From: Lysinibacter sp. HNR
GTDB taxonomy: Bacteria > Actinomycetota > Actinomycetes > Actinomycetales > Microbacteriaceae
Length of the DNA: 64,000 nucleotides
Direction: 5' to 3'
Assembly: GCF_029760935.1 (NCBI RefSeq)
Contig: NZ_CP121684.1
Span: 1,550,001 to 1,614,000, forward strand
Each line of letters opens with the position of its first letter. Within the stretch, counting starts at the first letter, position 1. A program made the position numbers and the translations under genes. Under the pieces are notes generated by a model. That model searched no databases. It was not told the DNA's origin and saw only the letters and a list, made by a program, of their open reading frames with translations. Positions 19,241-27,503 of the stretch are shown here, piece by piece.

Positions 19241-19936
19241 TTAGCCGATAGCGGCGTCCTTGTTTATTTGTTCCTCATCCGTCACCATCGCATATCCAAC
19301 CCCCGTAACCGTTTTGATCGCCCACGGTTTATCAAGCTTGCGTCGCAGGGTGCTAATGGTGACCTTTACCGAGTTGGTGAATGGATTCGCGTTTTCATCC
19401 CAGGCTTTTTCCAGCAGTGATTCCGCGCTTACAACACCACCTCTAGCCCGTAGTAGCACCTCAAGAACCGAAAACTCTTTGCGGGTCAGCCGGATATATT
19501 TACCTCCTCGATACACCTCCCTGCGGAATGGGTCAAGAGTGATGTTGCTCACAGAAAGGACCGGGGGCAAAACCGTGAACTGTCTTCTAGTCAAAGCTCG
19601 AAGCCGCGCTACCAACTCCGGGAATTCAAAAGGTTTTGCGAGGTAGTCATCGGCACCCAGCTCTAGACCCTCAACCCTGTCGTTCAGGAGTCCAGCAGCG
19701 GTAAGCATCAGAATTGCAGGACGCTCCTCGCGGCGAGCCAACTCCCTGCAGACCTCATCACCGTGTAGTCCAGGGATATCTCGGTCTAGGAGCACCACAT
19801 CATAACTGTTCACATCGACAAGGAAGAGTGCCTCTTCTCCGTTATCCGTCGTGTCTACTGATATCGCTTCCAGGCGCAACCCGGTACTGATCGCCTCAGC
19901 CAGGTAGGCCTCGTCCTCAACAATCAACACTCGCAT
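19241..19936 (-). CDS. OmpR/PhoB-family response regulator
   Basis: A 231-residue two-component regulator. The receiver domain has acidic residues near Glu7-Asp8, the phosphorylated Asp51 (VVLLDRD), Thr79 and Lys101 (LAKPF); a winged-helix output domain follows from about 128 (LTRKEFSVLEVLL). No histidine kinase is adjacent: the neighbours are an RCC1 surface protein and a divergent lipoprotein/MacAB-like operon. Regulators beside MacAB-like cassettes usually control them, so that is the likely target. Confidence 0.94.
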   Translation of the reverse strand: MRVLIVEDEAYLAEAISTGLRLEAISVDTTDNGEEALFLVDVNSYDVVLLDRDIPGLHGDEVCRELARREERPAILMLTAAGLLNDRVEGLELGADDYLAKPFEFPELVARLRALTRRQFTVLPPVLSVSNITLDPFRREVYRGGKYIRLTRKEFSVLEVLLRARGGVVSAESLLEKAWDENANPFTNSVKVTISTLRRKLDKPWAIKTVTGVGYAMVTDEEQINKDAAIG

Positions 19937-19971
19937 AGCTTCGCTCCTTTCCTTCTATGGAAGCAGACGAA

Positions 19972-20004
19972 GGGTAAAGAAAGCATAAAGATTTTTCTTT
20001 ACCC
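19972..20004. promoter_or_regulatory. 11-bp perfect inverted repeat between regulator and efflux cassette
   Basis: GGGTAAAGAAA (19972-19982) and TTTCTTTACCC (19994-20004) form a perfect 11-bp inverted repeat with an 11-base spacer; half-sites are 22 bases apart, two helical turns. It lies between the divergent response regulator and lipoprotein genes and upstream of the plus-strand promoter, the expected place for an operator. It could also fold as a hairpin in transcripts in either direction. Confidence 0.6.
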
Positions 20005-20029
20005 CCACGCTACGTAAGTCCTGGTGTGC

Positions 20030-20059
20030 TTGTACCTAAACCAAACCAGGTTTTAATAA
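20030..20059 (+). promoter_or_regulatory. Promoter of the lipoprotein-MacAB-like operon
   Basis: TTGTAC at 20030-20035 and TTAATA at 20053-20058 (or TAATAA one base later) are separated by 17-18 bases and fit sigma-70-type -35 and -10 elements. The start codon is 27 bases downstream, with a GAAAGG ribosome site at about 20073. Confidence 0.55.
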
Positions 20060-20085
20060 ACGCTTCTTTATTGAAAGGCGAAAAC

Positions 20086-20595
20086 ATGCCCATCTTTGCA
20101 AAAACAGCAACACGTCTTGGAGTTGCCCTTTCCACCGTTGTCCTGGCAATCAGTGTAACGGCCTGCACCGCTCAAACCAATAGCGACGACGCACTCAACA
20201 CAGGAACATCCGACGCAGATTATGACGCGTGGTATGCCCGCTACAGTCAGTGCATGAAGGAACAGGGAATAGATATTGACGGGGGAAACAGTGCCTCCGG
20301 CGACAGCTCAAGCATAGGAGCCGACCTCAGCACGAAGCTTGACGATGGCTCTCCCAGCGCCAGTGAAATGGAGGCCGCAAACAGAAAATGCATCAACCTG
20401 GTGGGTAACGCTCCGGTACAGGAAGGTTTTGTACACTCCACCCCAGAAGAAACGCAAGAGGAAGCCCTGAAGCAGGCCCGTTGCCTCAGAGAGAAGGGAC
20501 ATGACGTGCCAGATCCGGTTTTCGACGGCGGCATGACGAGATTCACAATGGAAGACTCGATACCCGAAGCTGATATACAGGCGTGCTCACAGTAA
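20086..20595 (+). CDS. Cysteine-containing lipoprotein of unknown function
   Basis: A 169-residue exported lipoprotein with lipobox VTAC (Cys27). The mature part has four cysteines: one in SQCMKEQGIDI, one in NRKCINL, one in ARCLREKGHDVPDP and one near the C-terminus (QACSQ). Cys plus a short helix plus GxDxPDP repeats twice, and two disulfides are plausible. Similar small proteins occur next to peptidoglycan-binding MacA-like adaptors in other actinobacteria. ATG 20086 is chosen over upstream ATG/TTG codons because GAAAGG precedes it and the signal peptide then has normal length. Confidence 0.82.
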   Translation: MPIFAKTATRLGVALSTVVLAISVTACTAQTNSDDALNTGTSDADYDAWYARYSQCMKEQGIDIDGGNSASGDSSSIGADLSTKLDDGSPSASEMEAANRKCINLVGNAPVQEGFVHSTPEETQEEALKQARCLREKGHDVPDPVFDGGMTRFTMEDSIPEADIQACSQ

Positions 20596-20616
20596 CTTCT
20601 TCTCCGAAAGATAAAA

Positions 20617-21684
20617 ATGCGAAAAAATCATGTACGCCTGTGGGCATTTAGCGCTGTTGCTGTGCTTTTTGCCGGGGCAATCACTGCTGGCATTGTACTC
20701 AGCGGAATCACTGCACCTCCCGCAAGCGAAACACAACACAAAGACCAAAATACGGTTCCCGTTAGCCGGGGAAACCTCGTTGAACAAACTCGAACAAGGG
20801 GGTCACTTACATACGCGAACATTCGACAAATAGGTTTTACCGGAGGAGGAATCATCACCGAGGTTCCCACCGTGGGAGAGAACGTTGGAATGGGAGGGTC
20901 TCTCTTCCGAGTAAACAATGCTCCAGTTTTTCTCTTCCACGGGGAGCTTCCTGCGTGGCGTGAATTTGCTGAGGGAATGAGTGACGGACCCGATATTGCG
21001 CAGCTTAAAACCAACCTGACGAACCTGGGATTTTATAACGGCAGGATTGACCAGAGGTTCGATGAGCGGCTCAGAGCGTCCATCGCCCGGTGGCAGAAAT
21101 CCGTCGGTATAGAACAAAATTCGGTGCTTGACTTGGGAAGGATTGTTTTTCTTCCCTCAGATGTCCGAATCAACTCTGTAAAGGCCTCCGTGGGAGATCA
21201 AGCCGGCTCTGACGTTCTTACCGTTTCGAGCCTATCCAGGCAGGTGGAGGCCTATTTTGATACAGCTCTGCGTGATCTTGCTCAAGAGGGAGCCGCCGTC
21301 ACTGTGCAATTACCCAATGGCTCTCAGATTGGCGGGACAATAACGAGGGTAGACCCACCAACTGAACAGGAGAACTCAGCCGGAGAAAAAACAGTACGAA
21401 TTCCCGTTTATATTAAGCTTGACGATAACGGAGCAGCCGAGGGAATCGGAAATGTCTCCGTAACTATTCTTGCAACCCAGATCAAACGAGAAGATGTCCT
21501 CCTCCTCCCGGTGTCCGCTCTTCTTGCTCAGCCCGGCGGTGGATTTGCCGTTGAAAAGGCTACGGGCTCTCAGCCACAGACCGTTGTAACAGTACCGGTC
21601 GAACTGGGGCTCTTTGCAGACGGCCAGGTTGAACTCACCGGCGGAGAGATCGCCGAGGGCGATACGGTTGTGGTGCCAGAATGA
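20617..21684 (+). CDS. MacA-like membrane fusion/adaptor protein with peptidoglycan-binding domain
   Basis: A 355-residue protein with one N-terminal membrane helix (9-33) and an extracytoplasmic part. Lipoyl-like beta segments (GNLVEQTRTRGSLTY; VGENVGMGGSLFRV) flank a peptidoglycan-binding domain 1 (LKTNLTNLGFYNGRIDQRF to about residue 165). A beta-barrel and membrane-proximal domain ends the chain. In this cassette it should couple the ABC permease to the wall or to a substrate. It follows the lipoprotein by 21 bases and overlaps the ATPase gene by 4. Confidence 0.88.
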   Translation: MRKNHVRLWAFSAVAVLFAGAITAGIVLSGITAPPASETQHKDQNTVPVSRGNLVEQTRTRGSLTYANIRQIGFTGGGIITEVPTVGENVGMGGSLFRVNNAPVFLFHGELPAWREFAEGMSDGPDIAQLKTNLTNLGFYNGRIDQRFDERLRASIARWQKSVGIEQNSVLDLGRIVFLPSDVRINSVKASVGDQAGSDVLTVSSLSRQVEAYFDTALRDLAQEGAAVTVQLPNGSQIGGTITRVDPPTEQENSAGEKTVRIPVYIKLDDNGAAEGIGNVSVTILATQIKREDVLLLPVSALLAQPGGGFAVEKATGSQPQTVVTVPVELGLFADGQVELTGGEIAEGDTVVVPE

Positions 21685-22370
21685 ACACGCTCATAGAGCT
21701 GAAAGACGTTTCTCGCGTCTACGGCTCTCCTCCCACGACGGCCCTCGACAAGGTCAGTCTCCTGATTAACGAGGGGGAACTAACCGCCGTTGTCGGCCCG
21801 AGCGGATCGGGAAAGTCCACACTTCTCAACATCATAGGAACCCTGGATCGACCGTCTACCGGGACTGCCCGAATCGCGGGACAAGATGTTTCTCAATTAA
21901 CCGACTCCAAACTATCCGCGCTTCGAGCACACACAATTGGTTTCGTTTTTCAACAATTCCACCTTTCTGAAGGCGTCAATGCCCTCAACAACGTGGCAAT
22001 GGGCTTGTTATACACGGGCGTCCCCGCCCGGGAACGCCGTGCTCGGGCCGAAGTCGCCCTGCAGCGGGTGGGGTTAGAAGCTCGAATGCTGCATCGCCCC
22101 AACCAACTTTCGGGAGGAGAGCGTCAACGTGTGGCTATTGCACGGGCACTCGTAGGAGAGCCTCCTCTTCTTCTCGCAGATGAACCAACCGGAAATCTCG
22201 ATACCGTTTCCGGCACGGGAGTCATGAACCTACTCACCGAGCTGAACCTCTCCGGCACAACAATCGTTGTCATCACACACGACACGGAGCTCGCAAAAAA
22301 TATGCCAAGACAAATAGTGATGCGAGACGGGCAACAGATAGCCGATAGACGCAGGGAGCCTCAGAAATGA
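21681..22370 (+). CDS. ABC transporter ATP-binding protein, MacB/LolD type
   Basis: A 229-residue ATPase. Walker A GPSGSGKST, Q-loop VFQQFHL, signature LSGGERQRVAIARAL and Walker B LLLADEPTGNLD are all intact, with the H-loop His in VITHD. This subfamily powers mechanotransmission by FtsX-like permeases rather than classical transport. It overlaps both neighbours by 4 bases, which indicates translational coupling. Confidence 0.96.
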   Translation: MNTLIELKDVSRVYGSPPTTALDKVSLLINEGELTAVVGPSGSGKSTLLNIIGTLDRPSTGTARIAGQDVSQLTDSKLSALRAHTIGFVFQQFHLSEGVNALNNVAMGLLYTGVPARERRARAEVALQRVGLEARMLHRPNQLSGGERQRVAIARALVGEPPLLLADEPTGNLDTVSGTGVMNLLTELNLSGTTIVVITHDTELAKNMPRQIVMRDGQQIADRRREPQK

Positions 22371-23557
22371 CAGATAGCTACAGATCGCACCTCCGTAGTA
22401 AAGACCTGCTTGCTCTCGGCTTTCACGGCTCGCGGGCGCATCCGGTACGCGCTATTCTGTCTGCCCTCGGCATTGCAATCGGTATTGCCGCAATGGTGGC
22501 AGTTATCGGAATATCGACATCGAGCCAGGCTCTTGTCAAGGAAAAGCTAGCCGCATTAGGAACTAATATGCTTACGGTAACGGCCGGTGAAACGATATTT
22601 CGTCAGGATGCTACCCTACCCCTGGAGTCTGTCGAGCGGGTAAAGCGCCTGCCCCAGATAAAAGAGGTCAGCTCTACCGCTCTTCTCGACAATATTAATG
22701 TTTATCGCAACGCCCACATTGATCGAGGAATTACCGGTGGCCTCAGAGTTATGGCTGCAGAGGGAAACCTGCTTAAGACCGTTGAGGCGAAACTTGCTGC
22801 AGGTCGCTGGCTCAATCCTGCCACGGAACAGTTTCCAGCGGTGGTATTAGGAAGTACCGCTGCTGAACGCCTGGGAATTACACGAGCGGGAACCCTCATT
22901 CATATTGGGGAGTATAACTTTGTTGTGGTGGGCATTCTTCAGAATTCTCCCCTTACCCCTGATCTAGATACCGCAGCTCTGATTGGGGAAGCTATTGCAA
23001 CCCAGCTCTTTAACTATGATGGCTCACCTACAACCCTGTACCAGCGCACCCAACCGGATGCAGTACAAAGAGCGCGCTCCCTGCTCCCGGCAACGGTTAA
23101 CCCCGAAGCCCCAGGAGAGGTCAGAGTGAGCCGACCGTCGGACGCGTTAGCGGCACAAAACGCTGTCGATCAGGCATTCACCGGATTGCTTGTGGGGGTG
23201 GGGTCTATCGCACTGCTCGTCGGAGGAATCGGGGTTGCCAACACCATGATCATTTCGGTTCTCGAACGCCGCCGAGAAATCGGACTTCGCCGCTCGCTCG
23301 GTGCCACACGAGGTCATATTCGAGCCCAGTTCCTCTGTGAGGCCGTGTTGCTTTCGTCATACGGAGGAGTCGCGGGCGCCCTGCTCGGCTGGGTAATTAC
23401 CGCTTTTGCGGCGGGAGCAAACGGATGGCCAACGGTTGTTCCCCCACTGGTACTAGCGGCGAGTGTCATTGTCACAACGCTGGTGGGCGCTATAGCCGGA
23501 GTGCTCCCCGCCATCCGGGCGGCACGAACCTCTCCCACGGCAGCACTCAGTTCCTAA
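22367..23557 (+). CDS. ABC transporter permease, MacB/FtsX type
   Basis: A 396-residue permease with one N-terminal helix (about 28-50), a large extracytoplasmic MacB core domain (55-265) and three C-terminal helices. The segment MIISVLERRREIGLRRSLGA is the family signature after the second helix. Together with the ATPase, adaptor and lipoprotein it forms a MacAB-like cassette. Substrates in this family include peptides, antimicrobial compounds and lipoproteins; none can be chosen here. Confidence 0.94.
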   Translation: MTDSYRSHLRSKDLLALGFHGSRAHPVRAILSALGIAIGIAAMVAVIGISTSSQALVKEKLAALGTNMLTVTAGETIFRQDATLPLESVERVKRLPQIKEVSSTALLDNINVYRNAHIDRGITGGLRVMAAEGNLLKTVEAKLAAGRWLNPATEQFPAVVLGSTAAERLGITRAGTLIHIGEYNFVVVGILQNSPLTPDLDTAALIGEAIATQLFNYDGSPTTLYQRTQPDAVQRARSLLPATVNPEAPGEVRVSRPSDALAAQNAVDQAFTGLLVGVGSIALLVGGIGVANTMIISVLERRREIGLRRSLGATRGHIRAQFLCEAVLLSSYGGVAGALLGWVITAFAAGANGWPTVVPPLVLAASVIVTTLVGAIAGVLPAIRAARTSPTAALSS

Positions 23558-23569
23558 CGCATACCCGGT

Positions 23570-23597
23570 GGTGTGCGCGACCCGTCTCGCGCACACC
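23570..23597 (+). terminator. Strong hairpin after the ABC permease
   Basis: GGTGTGCGCGA and TCGCGCACACC form a perfect 11-bp GC-rich stem with a 6-base loop, 13 bases after the permease stop. It has no T-run, which is common for actinobacterial hairpin terminators. Confidence 0.6.
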
Positions 23598-23724
23598 ACA
23601 CCGTATAACGCGCCGTCGACGAGGCTCTCTTCTGTTTCTGAGCGCAACGATTAGGTTGTCACTGCCCAAGGTTACCTCGCTCTGTTTCCAGAAGATTAAC
23701 GTGTTCTGGTTTTTTCTCTTTTTT

Positions 23725-26025
23725 ATGCAGCAAAATTACAGGAAATTTTGGCAAAATTTGTCTTTGGGGAAACAGCAAAGTCTGTGTCAGAGTCTTTCTG
23801 TTGATTATGCATCAAAGCGGGGGGTTCATATTTTTAGCAGGCAGAAAATCATACGGCAGCGAACATTTCAACTGACAGCCATAGTTTTGTCTATAGTGTC
23901 CATACTGGGAACCAGCCTGATGACACAGGCCGCTCACGCACAAAGCATCTCAGCAGCAAATCTTACCCAGGGATCGGTCTCCCCCTCCCTCGGCCCCATA
24001 AACGGAACAGCAAACGTTGAGGTTGTTGTTCCGCTCGATGTACAACAGGTAGATGGTTCCCGCTCCGCCACGTATATACTCGCGGGTGGGCGGGTATACG
24101 CCGCGGGAGACAACTCCAGACAGCAACTCGGCCTTCCCGCTGGCACCTCCTTTGGCGCGTCCAGATCCGAGCGTCCCTGGCTTGATGAGGTTCCTATCCC
24201 CCTACCTAACGAGGTATCAATTGCGCAGCTTGCCGGAGGAGGCTTCGCTTCTTCACACGTTCTTGATACAAACGGCAGGGTCTGGTCTTGGGGCTATGAC
24301 GACAACCGTGGCGTATTTGGGACGGGAAGGACAAACGAATATCGACTACCGTCAGAGACACCGGTTCCTCCAGGCGTCACCTTTAATCAGATCCGAAGCG
24401 GAACTTACTCCACCCTTGGTCTCACCCCCGAGGGTGAACTTTGGGGTTGGGGCTCCAACATTAATGGTGTGCTTCAGAGCAGCGCCACAGCGGGAAACTC
24501 CGCGCCCAAAAAACTCGCGCTCCCCGAGGGGGTGGAGGTTGCAGATTTTATTGTGGGCAACTACTACGTTCTTATACTCAGCACCGAGGGTGAACTGTGG
24601 GGCTGGGGAGAACGCGGAAGCCAGGTGCTCGGTGGCAATGACTACACCGTTTCGGGCAATACCGTGCAGATACCACTACCGGAAGGCGTTTCTTTTACGC
24701 AGATCGAACCGGTCTGGGGTGCAGCCCTGGGTCTCACTAACGAGGGCAAAATTTATGCTTGGGGCACACCCTTTAACTACACAAACAACCCCATTCTCGG
24801 CCGTGGCGTAGAAAACGTACCCACACCCACCCTGCTCCCCCTCCCCGCAGAATTACAGGACATTGTGTTTGCCTCACTCCACGCGGGTACTTCCGCAACC
24901 AACGCCGGTGCACTCACCGCCAACGGCACTCTCTACATCTGGGGCTCTAACACCAACGGTGAGTTAGGAATCGGAACGTCAAATAGCACCGGAGATGAAA
25001 TCCCTCGTTTGGTGCCCGGAACGTTTGCCACCTACTCAAAGGCTAGAAACAGCCTAGCAATCAACGAACACGGCCAAGCTATGACCTGGGGCAGCAACTC
25101 CAACGGATCTCTCGGTCTCGGCAACATGAACACGCCCATTACTTCACCCCAGACCGCTTTTAACTTCGAGGTCTCCGCAATTTCTTTTGGCGAAAAGTCA
25201 TCTGTCGGGGAATTGCGTCCGCACCCGGAAAATCCTAACAGCTTCATCGTCTCTGCCCCTCCACATCCGGTCGGCACGGTGGACCTTACAGTGGACACGG
25301 TTATCCCCCAGCTCGATAAGCAAGGCCCCTCGTTTACCATTTCCGAAAGATATCGTTATTACGATCCGGCCATACCTATTTTTAGTAACAACGAGACACA
25401 CTACGAAGTCACGAACGACCCCGGGGTGATCGCAGATGGAGATTCTGCACAGATCATAACCGCACAGCTCACCGACGAAGCCTACGACAAAGTTTCTGGG
25501 ATGTCAGACAGCCTCACAGCATCCACCACACGTGATCTGGGCGGGGGTTCAGTCTCAGACTTCAGCGAGACCGAATTGGGAGTGTACACCGCACAGATCA
25601 CCTCTTTCATCGCGGGAGAGGCACCCATTATCGTCTCGTATACGTCACCAGACGGCAAAACGGTTAACCTCAATGTTGGGGTGGATGCCGCGGGTCATCC
25701 TCTGAACTCAACCGCCACTTTCCAACCGGCCCCAACCATTCCCAACAAACCAGAGACTCCCGAGGAGCCGGTGCATCCTAACCTTCCCGACGAGCCCAAC
25801 ACTCCGAGTCTTCCCCAAGATCCCGGCAATCCGGGGAACGACTGGTCTCGCGTAAACGGGCCTGAAGGCGCTTTTCCTCACCAATCTGCTCATCATGAGG
25901 AGAAGCTTACTCAAACCGGGGTGAATACGATCCCTGCAGTATTGCTAGCGGGTCTGACAATCTTCACCGGGGGCATCCTCCTGTTTCGTCGTCTGAGCCA
26001 CCAGCGTATGCGCCACCCCGAATAG
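23725..26025 (+). CDS. Cell-wall protein with seven RCC1 repeats nested in an IPT/TIG domain, plus invasin-like domain
   Basis: About 730-766 residues. Order: signal peptide ending AHA-QS, TIG first strands (VSPSLGPINGTANVEVVV), seven RCC1 blades (WGWGSNINGVL, WGSNTNGELGIG and so on), TIG remainder (ISFGEKSSV onward), a bacterial Ig/invasin-like domain (IADGDSAQIITAQLTD...), a Pro-rich spacer, LTQTG as a variant sortase motif, a membrane helix and a basic tail. Start uncertain: ATG 23725 has no ribosome site and gives a 50-residue lead-in; six G at 23819-23824 sit 5 bases before an in-frame ATT (23830) that would give a standard signal peptide. The frame is open upstream into the permease gene, but that part is not coding. 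Confidence 0.86.
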   Translation: MQQNYRKFWQNLSLGKQQSLCQSLSVDYASKRGVHIFSRQKIIRQRTFQLTAIVLSIVSILGTSLMTQAAHAQSISAANLTQGSVSPSLGPINGTANVEVVVPLDVQQVDGSRSATYILAGGRVYAAGDNSRQQLGLPAGTSFGASRSERPWLDEVPIPLPNEVSIAQLAGGGFASSHVLDTNGRVWSWGYDDNRGVFGTGRTNEYRLPSETPVPPGVTFNQIRSGTYSTLGLTPEGELWGWGSNINGVLQSSATAGNSAPKKLALPEGVEVADFIVGNYYVLILSTEGELWGWGERGSQVLGGNDYTVSGNTVQIPLPEGVSFTQIEPVWGAALGLTNEGKIYAWGTPFNYTNNPILGRGVENVPTPTLLPLPAELQDIVFASLHAGTSATNAGALTANGTLYIWGSNTNGELGIGTSNSTGDEIPRLVPGTFATYSKARNSLAINEHGQAMTWGSNSNGSLGLGNMNTPITSPQTAFNFEVSAISFGEKSSVGELRPHPENPNSFIVSAPPHPVGTVDLTVDTVIPQLDKQGPSFTISERYRYYDPAIPIFSNNETHYEVTNDPGVIADGDSAQIITAQLTDEAYDKVSGMSDSLTASTTRDLGGGSVSDFSETELGVYTAQITSFIAGEAPIIVSYTSPDGKTVNLNVGVDAAGHPLNSTATFQPAPTIPNKPETPEEPVHPNLPDEPNTPSLPQDPGNPGNDWSRVNGPEGAFPHQSAHHEEKLTQTGVNTIPAVLLAGLTIFTGGILLFRRLSHQRMRHPE

Positions 26026-26507
26026 GGCGTGCACTACGTTATACCCACGGTTACGGCGACCTCTAACATCGTGCGTTCACCGCGCGCGACGCAGCGCGGC
26101 ACCAAGCCGTTTGTCCCGCTCTTTTTCTTGGACGCTGAGTGGAAGTCTAACCGTGCCCTAAAGAGCGACTTTCAGATTGCGCAAGCTCGCAAAACCGGAC
26201 GCCGCGTCGGTGCAATCCTCTACACGGTAAAGAATTAATGCGGGTAAGAACAAATCTGCTGACAATAACTCCTCGCGCTGACCTCTATAATCTTGCATAA
26301 TTACCACAGCGGGCAGTTCTTTCTCCAGTTGCTAACCGCGTACGACCACTGACACCTTGGAATCAACCAGCGAGATAACGGCAATCTCTGAGTGATGGCA
26401 TCAAAGGTCCCACCGTGGCTCTCACGGTAAACCGTAGGGTGTGAGATCGAATCGCTCGATGAGCATACCCGGCCAGAAGGTCCAGTGCATCACCGGGAAC
26501 CGGCGGC
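26026..26507. other. 482-base gap, no gene recognised
   Basis: Between the RCC1 gene and the LLM oxidoreductase. A plus-strand frame at 26029-26238 encodes 69 residues with a basic C-terminal half, but it has no ribosome site and no recognisable family. The rest is broken by stops in all frames. No terminator or repeat stands out. Confidence 0.5.
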
Positions 26508-27503
26508 CTACGCACGCACGATCGGCGCAACCAGGTCACCGAAACGCGCAATCGAATCGTTTACAAGCTCGCGCGGCGCACCACCAAGGTCAGTGAAACC
26601 GAGGAGGCGCTCTACCCCCAGTTCCTGTTTCAAATCAAGGATCTTCTCAGCAACCTGCTCTGGGCCCCCGACCATCAGCGCACCCCACCGAGCCGCAAGC
26701 TGCTGCATGGAGGCCATATCCATACGCGCATTCAAGCTGTTGGCAAGATAGCTGCGGTAGTAAGGGAAAAAGTCCTTGAGAGCAGCCTCAGGACTCTCAC
26801 CCACATAGAAATGACTGCTGATAGCAACACGGAGTGTCTCCTCCGCATGGCCCGCCCGCTCCCCGGCATCACGGTATACGTCGATCACACGCTTTGCCCG
26901 GTCGATAGTTCCTCCGAGAAGCCCCAGAGCCATGGGAAGACCCAGCAGACCTGCCCGCTCGGCACTGGAAGCGCTACCCGAAAGACCAACCCAAACGGGG
27001 AAGCCTTGCTCGTCACGAGGGGTGATCACCGCGTTGCGAAGAGCAGTGCGGAAACGACCGTCCCAGTTGAGCACGGGCTCCTCGCGGAGGCGAAGTAGCA
27101 GGTCAAGCTTTTCGGCGAAGATCTCATCGTACTGCGAGACATCCTCCCCGAAGATCGCAAAAGGCTCGGCAAAAGCACTGCGACCCGCGATGACCTCAGC
27201 CCGCCCTTTACTCACAAGATTCAGTGTCGCAAAATCCTCATACACACGAACAGGGTCAAGAACGCTGAGAACCGTCGACGCCGTGGTCAAAGCGATGCGT
27301 GACGTGGCCCCGGCGACCGCGGCTAGAACCACAGCTGGCGACGAAACAGCAAATCCAGCCCCGTGATGTTCACCGACGCCAAAAACATCAAGTCCGTGTT
27401 TCTCAGCCAAAAGACCGTACCCGACGATGTCATCGGTTCTTGCTGCGTCCGACGGTCTGGTGTCCGGGCTGACATCAGCAAGTGAGAAAATACCGAGTTC
27501 CAT
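26508..27503 (-). CDS. LLM-class flavin-dependent oxidoreductase (luciferase-like)
   Basis: A 331-residue TIM-barrel protein of the bacterial luciferase/alkanal monooxygenase-like group. It opens with MELGIFSLADVSPD and has FGVGEHHGAGFAVSSP and LVSKGRAEVIAGRSAFAEPF, which are F420/FMN-binding segments conserved in this class. The AGGAGG ribosome site precedes ATG 27503. It stands alone. The substrate and whether it uses FMN or F420 cannot be settled by eye. Confidence 0.93.
   Translation of the reverse strand: MELGIFSLADVSPDTRPSDAARTDDIVGYGLLAEKHGLDVFGVGEHHGAGFAVSSPAVVLAAVAGATSRIALTTASTVLSVLDPVRVYEDFATLNLVSKGRAEVIAGRSAFAEPFAIFGEDVSQYDEIFAEKLDLLLRLREEPVLNWDGRFRTALRNAVITPRDEQGFPVWVGLSGSASSAERAGLLGLPMALGLLGGTIDRAKRVIDVYRDAGERAGHAEETLRVAISSHFYVGESPEAALKDFFPYYRSYLANSLNARMDMASMQQLAARWGALMVGGPEQVAEKILDLKQELGVERLLGFTDLGGAPRELVNDSIARFGDLVAPIVRA

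Noticed and set aside
23425-23724. N-terminal extension of the second RCC1 frame into the permease gene
   Set aside because: It overlaps the end of the permease and the hairpin after it and reads as non-protein sequence; the true start is at or after 23725.
24053-24811. 252-codon plus-strand open frame inside the second RCC1 gene
   Set aside because: Out of frame with a clearly identified gene and of low-complexity, Arg/Pro-rich composition; a shadow of the repeats.
16501-26025. Prophage or phage-defence island
   Set aside because: No integrase, capsid, nuclease or toxin-antitoxin genes; RCC1 surface proteins and an ABC cassette do not support it.
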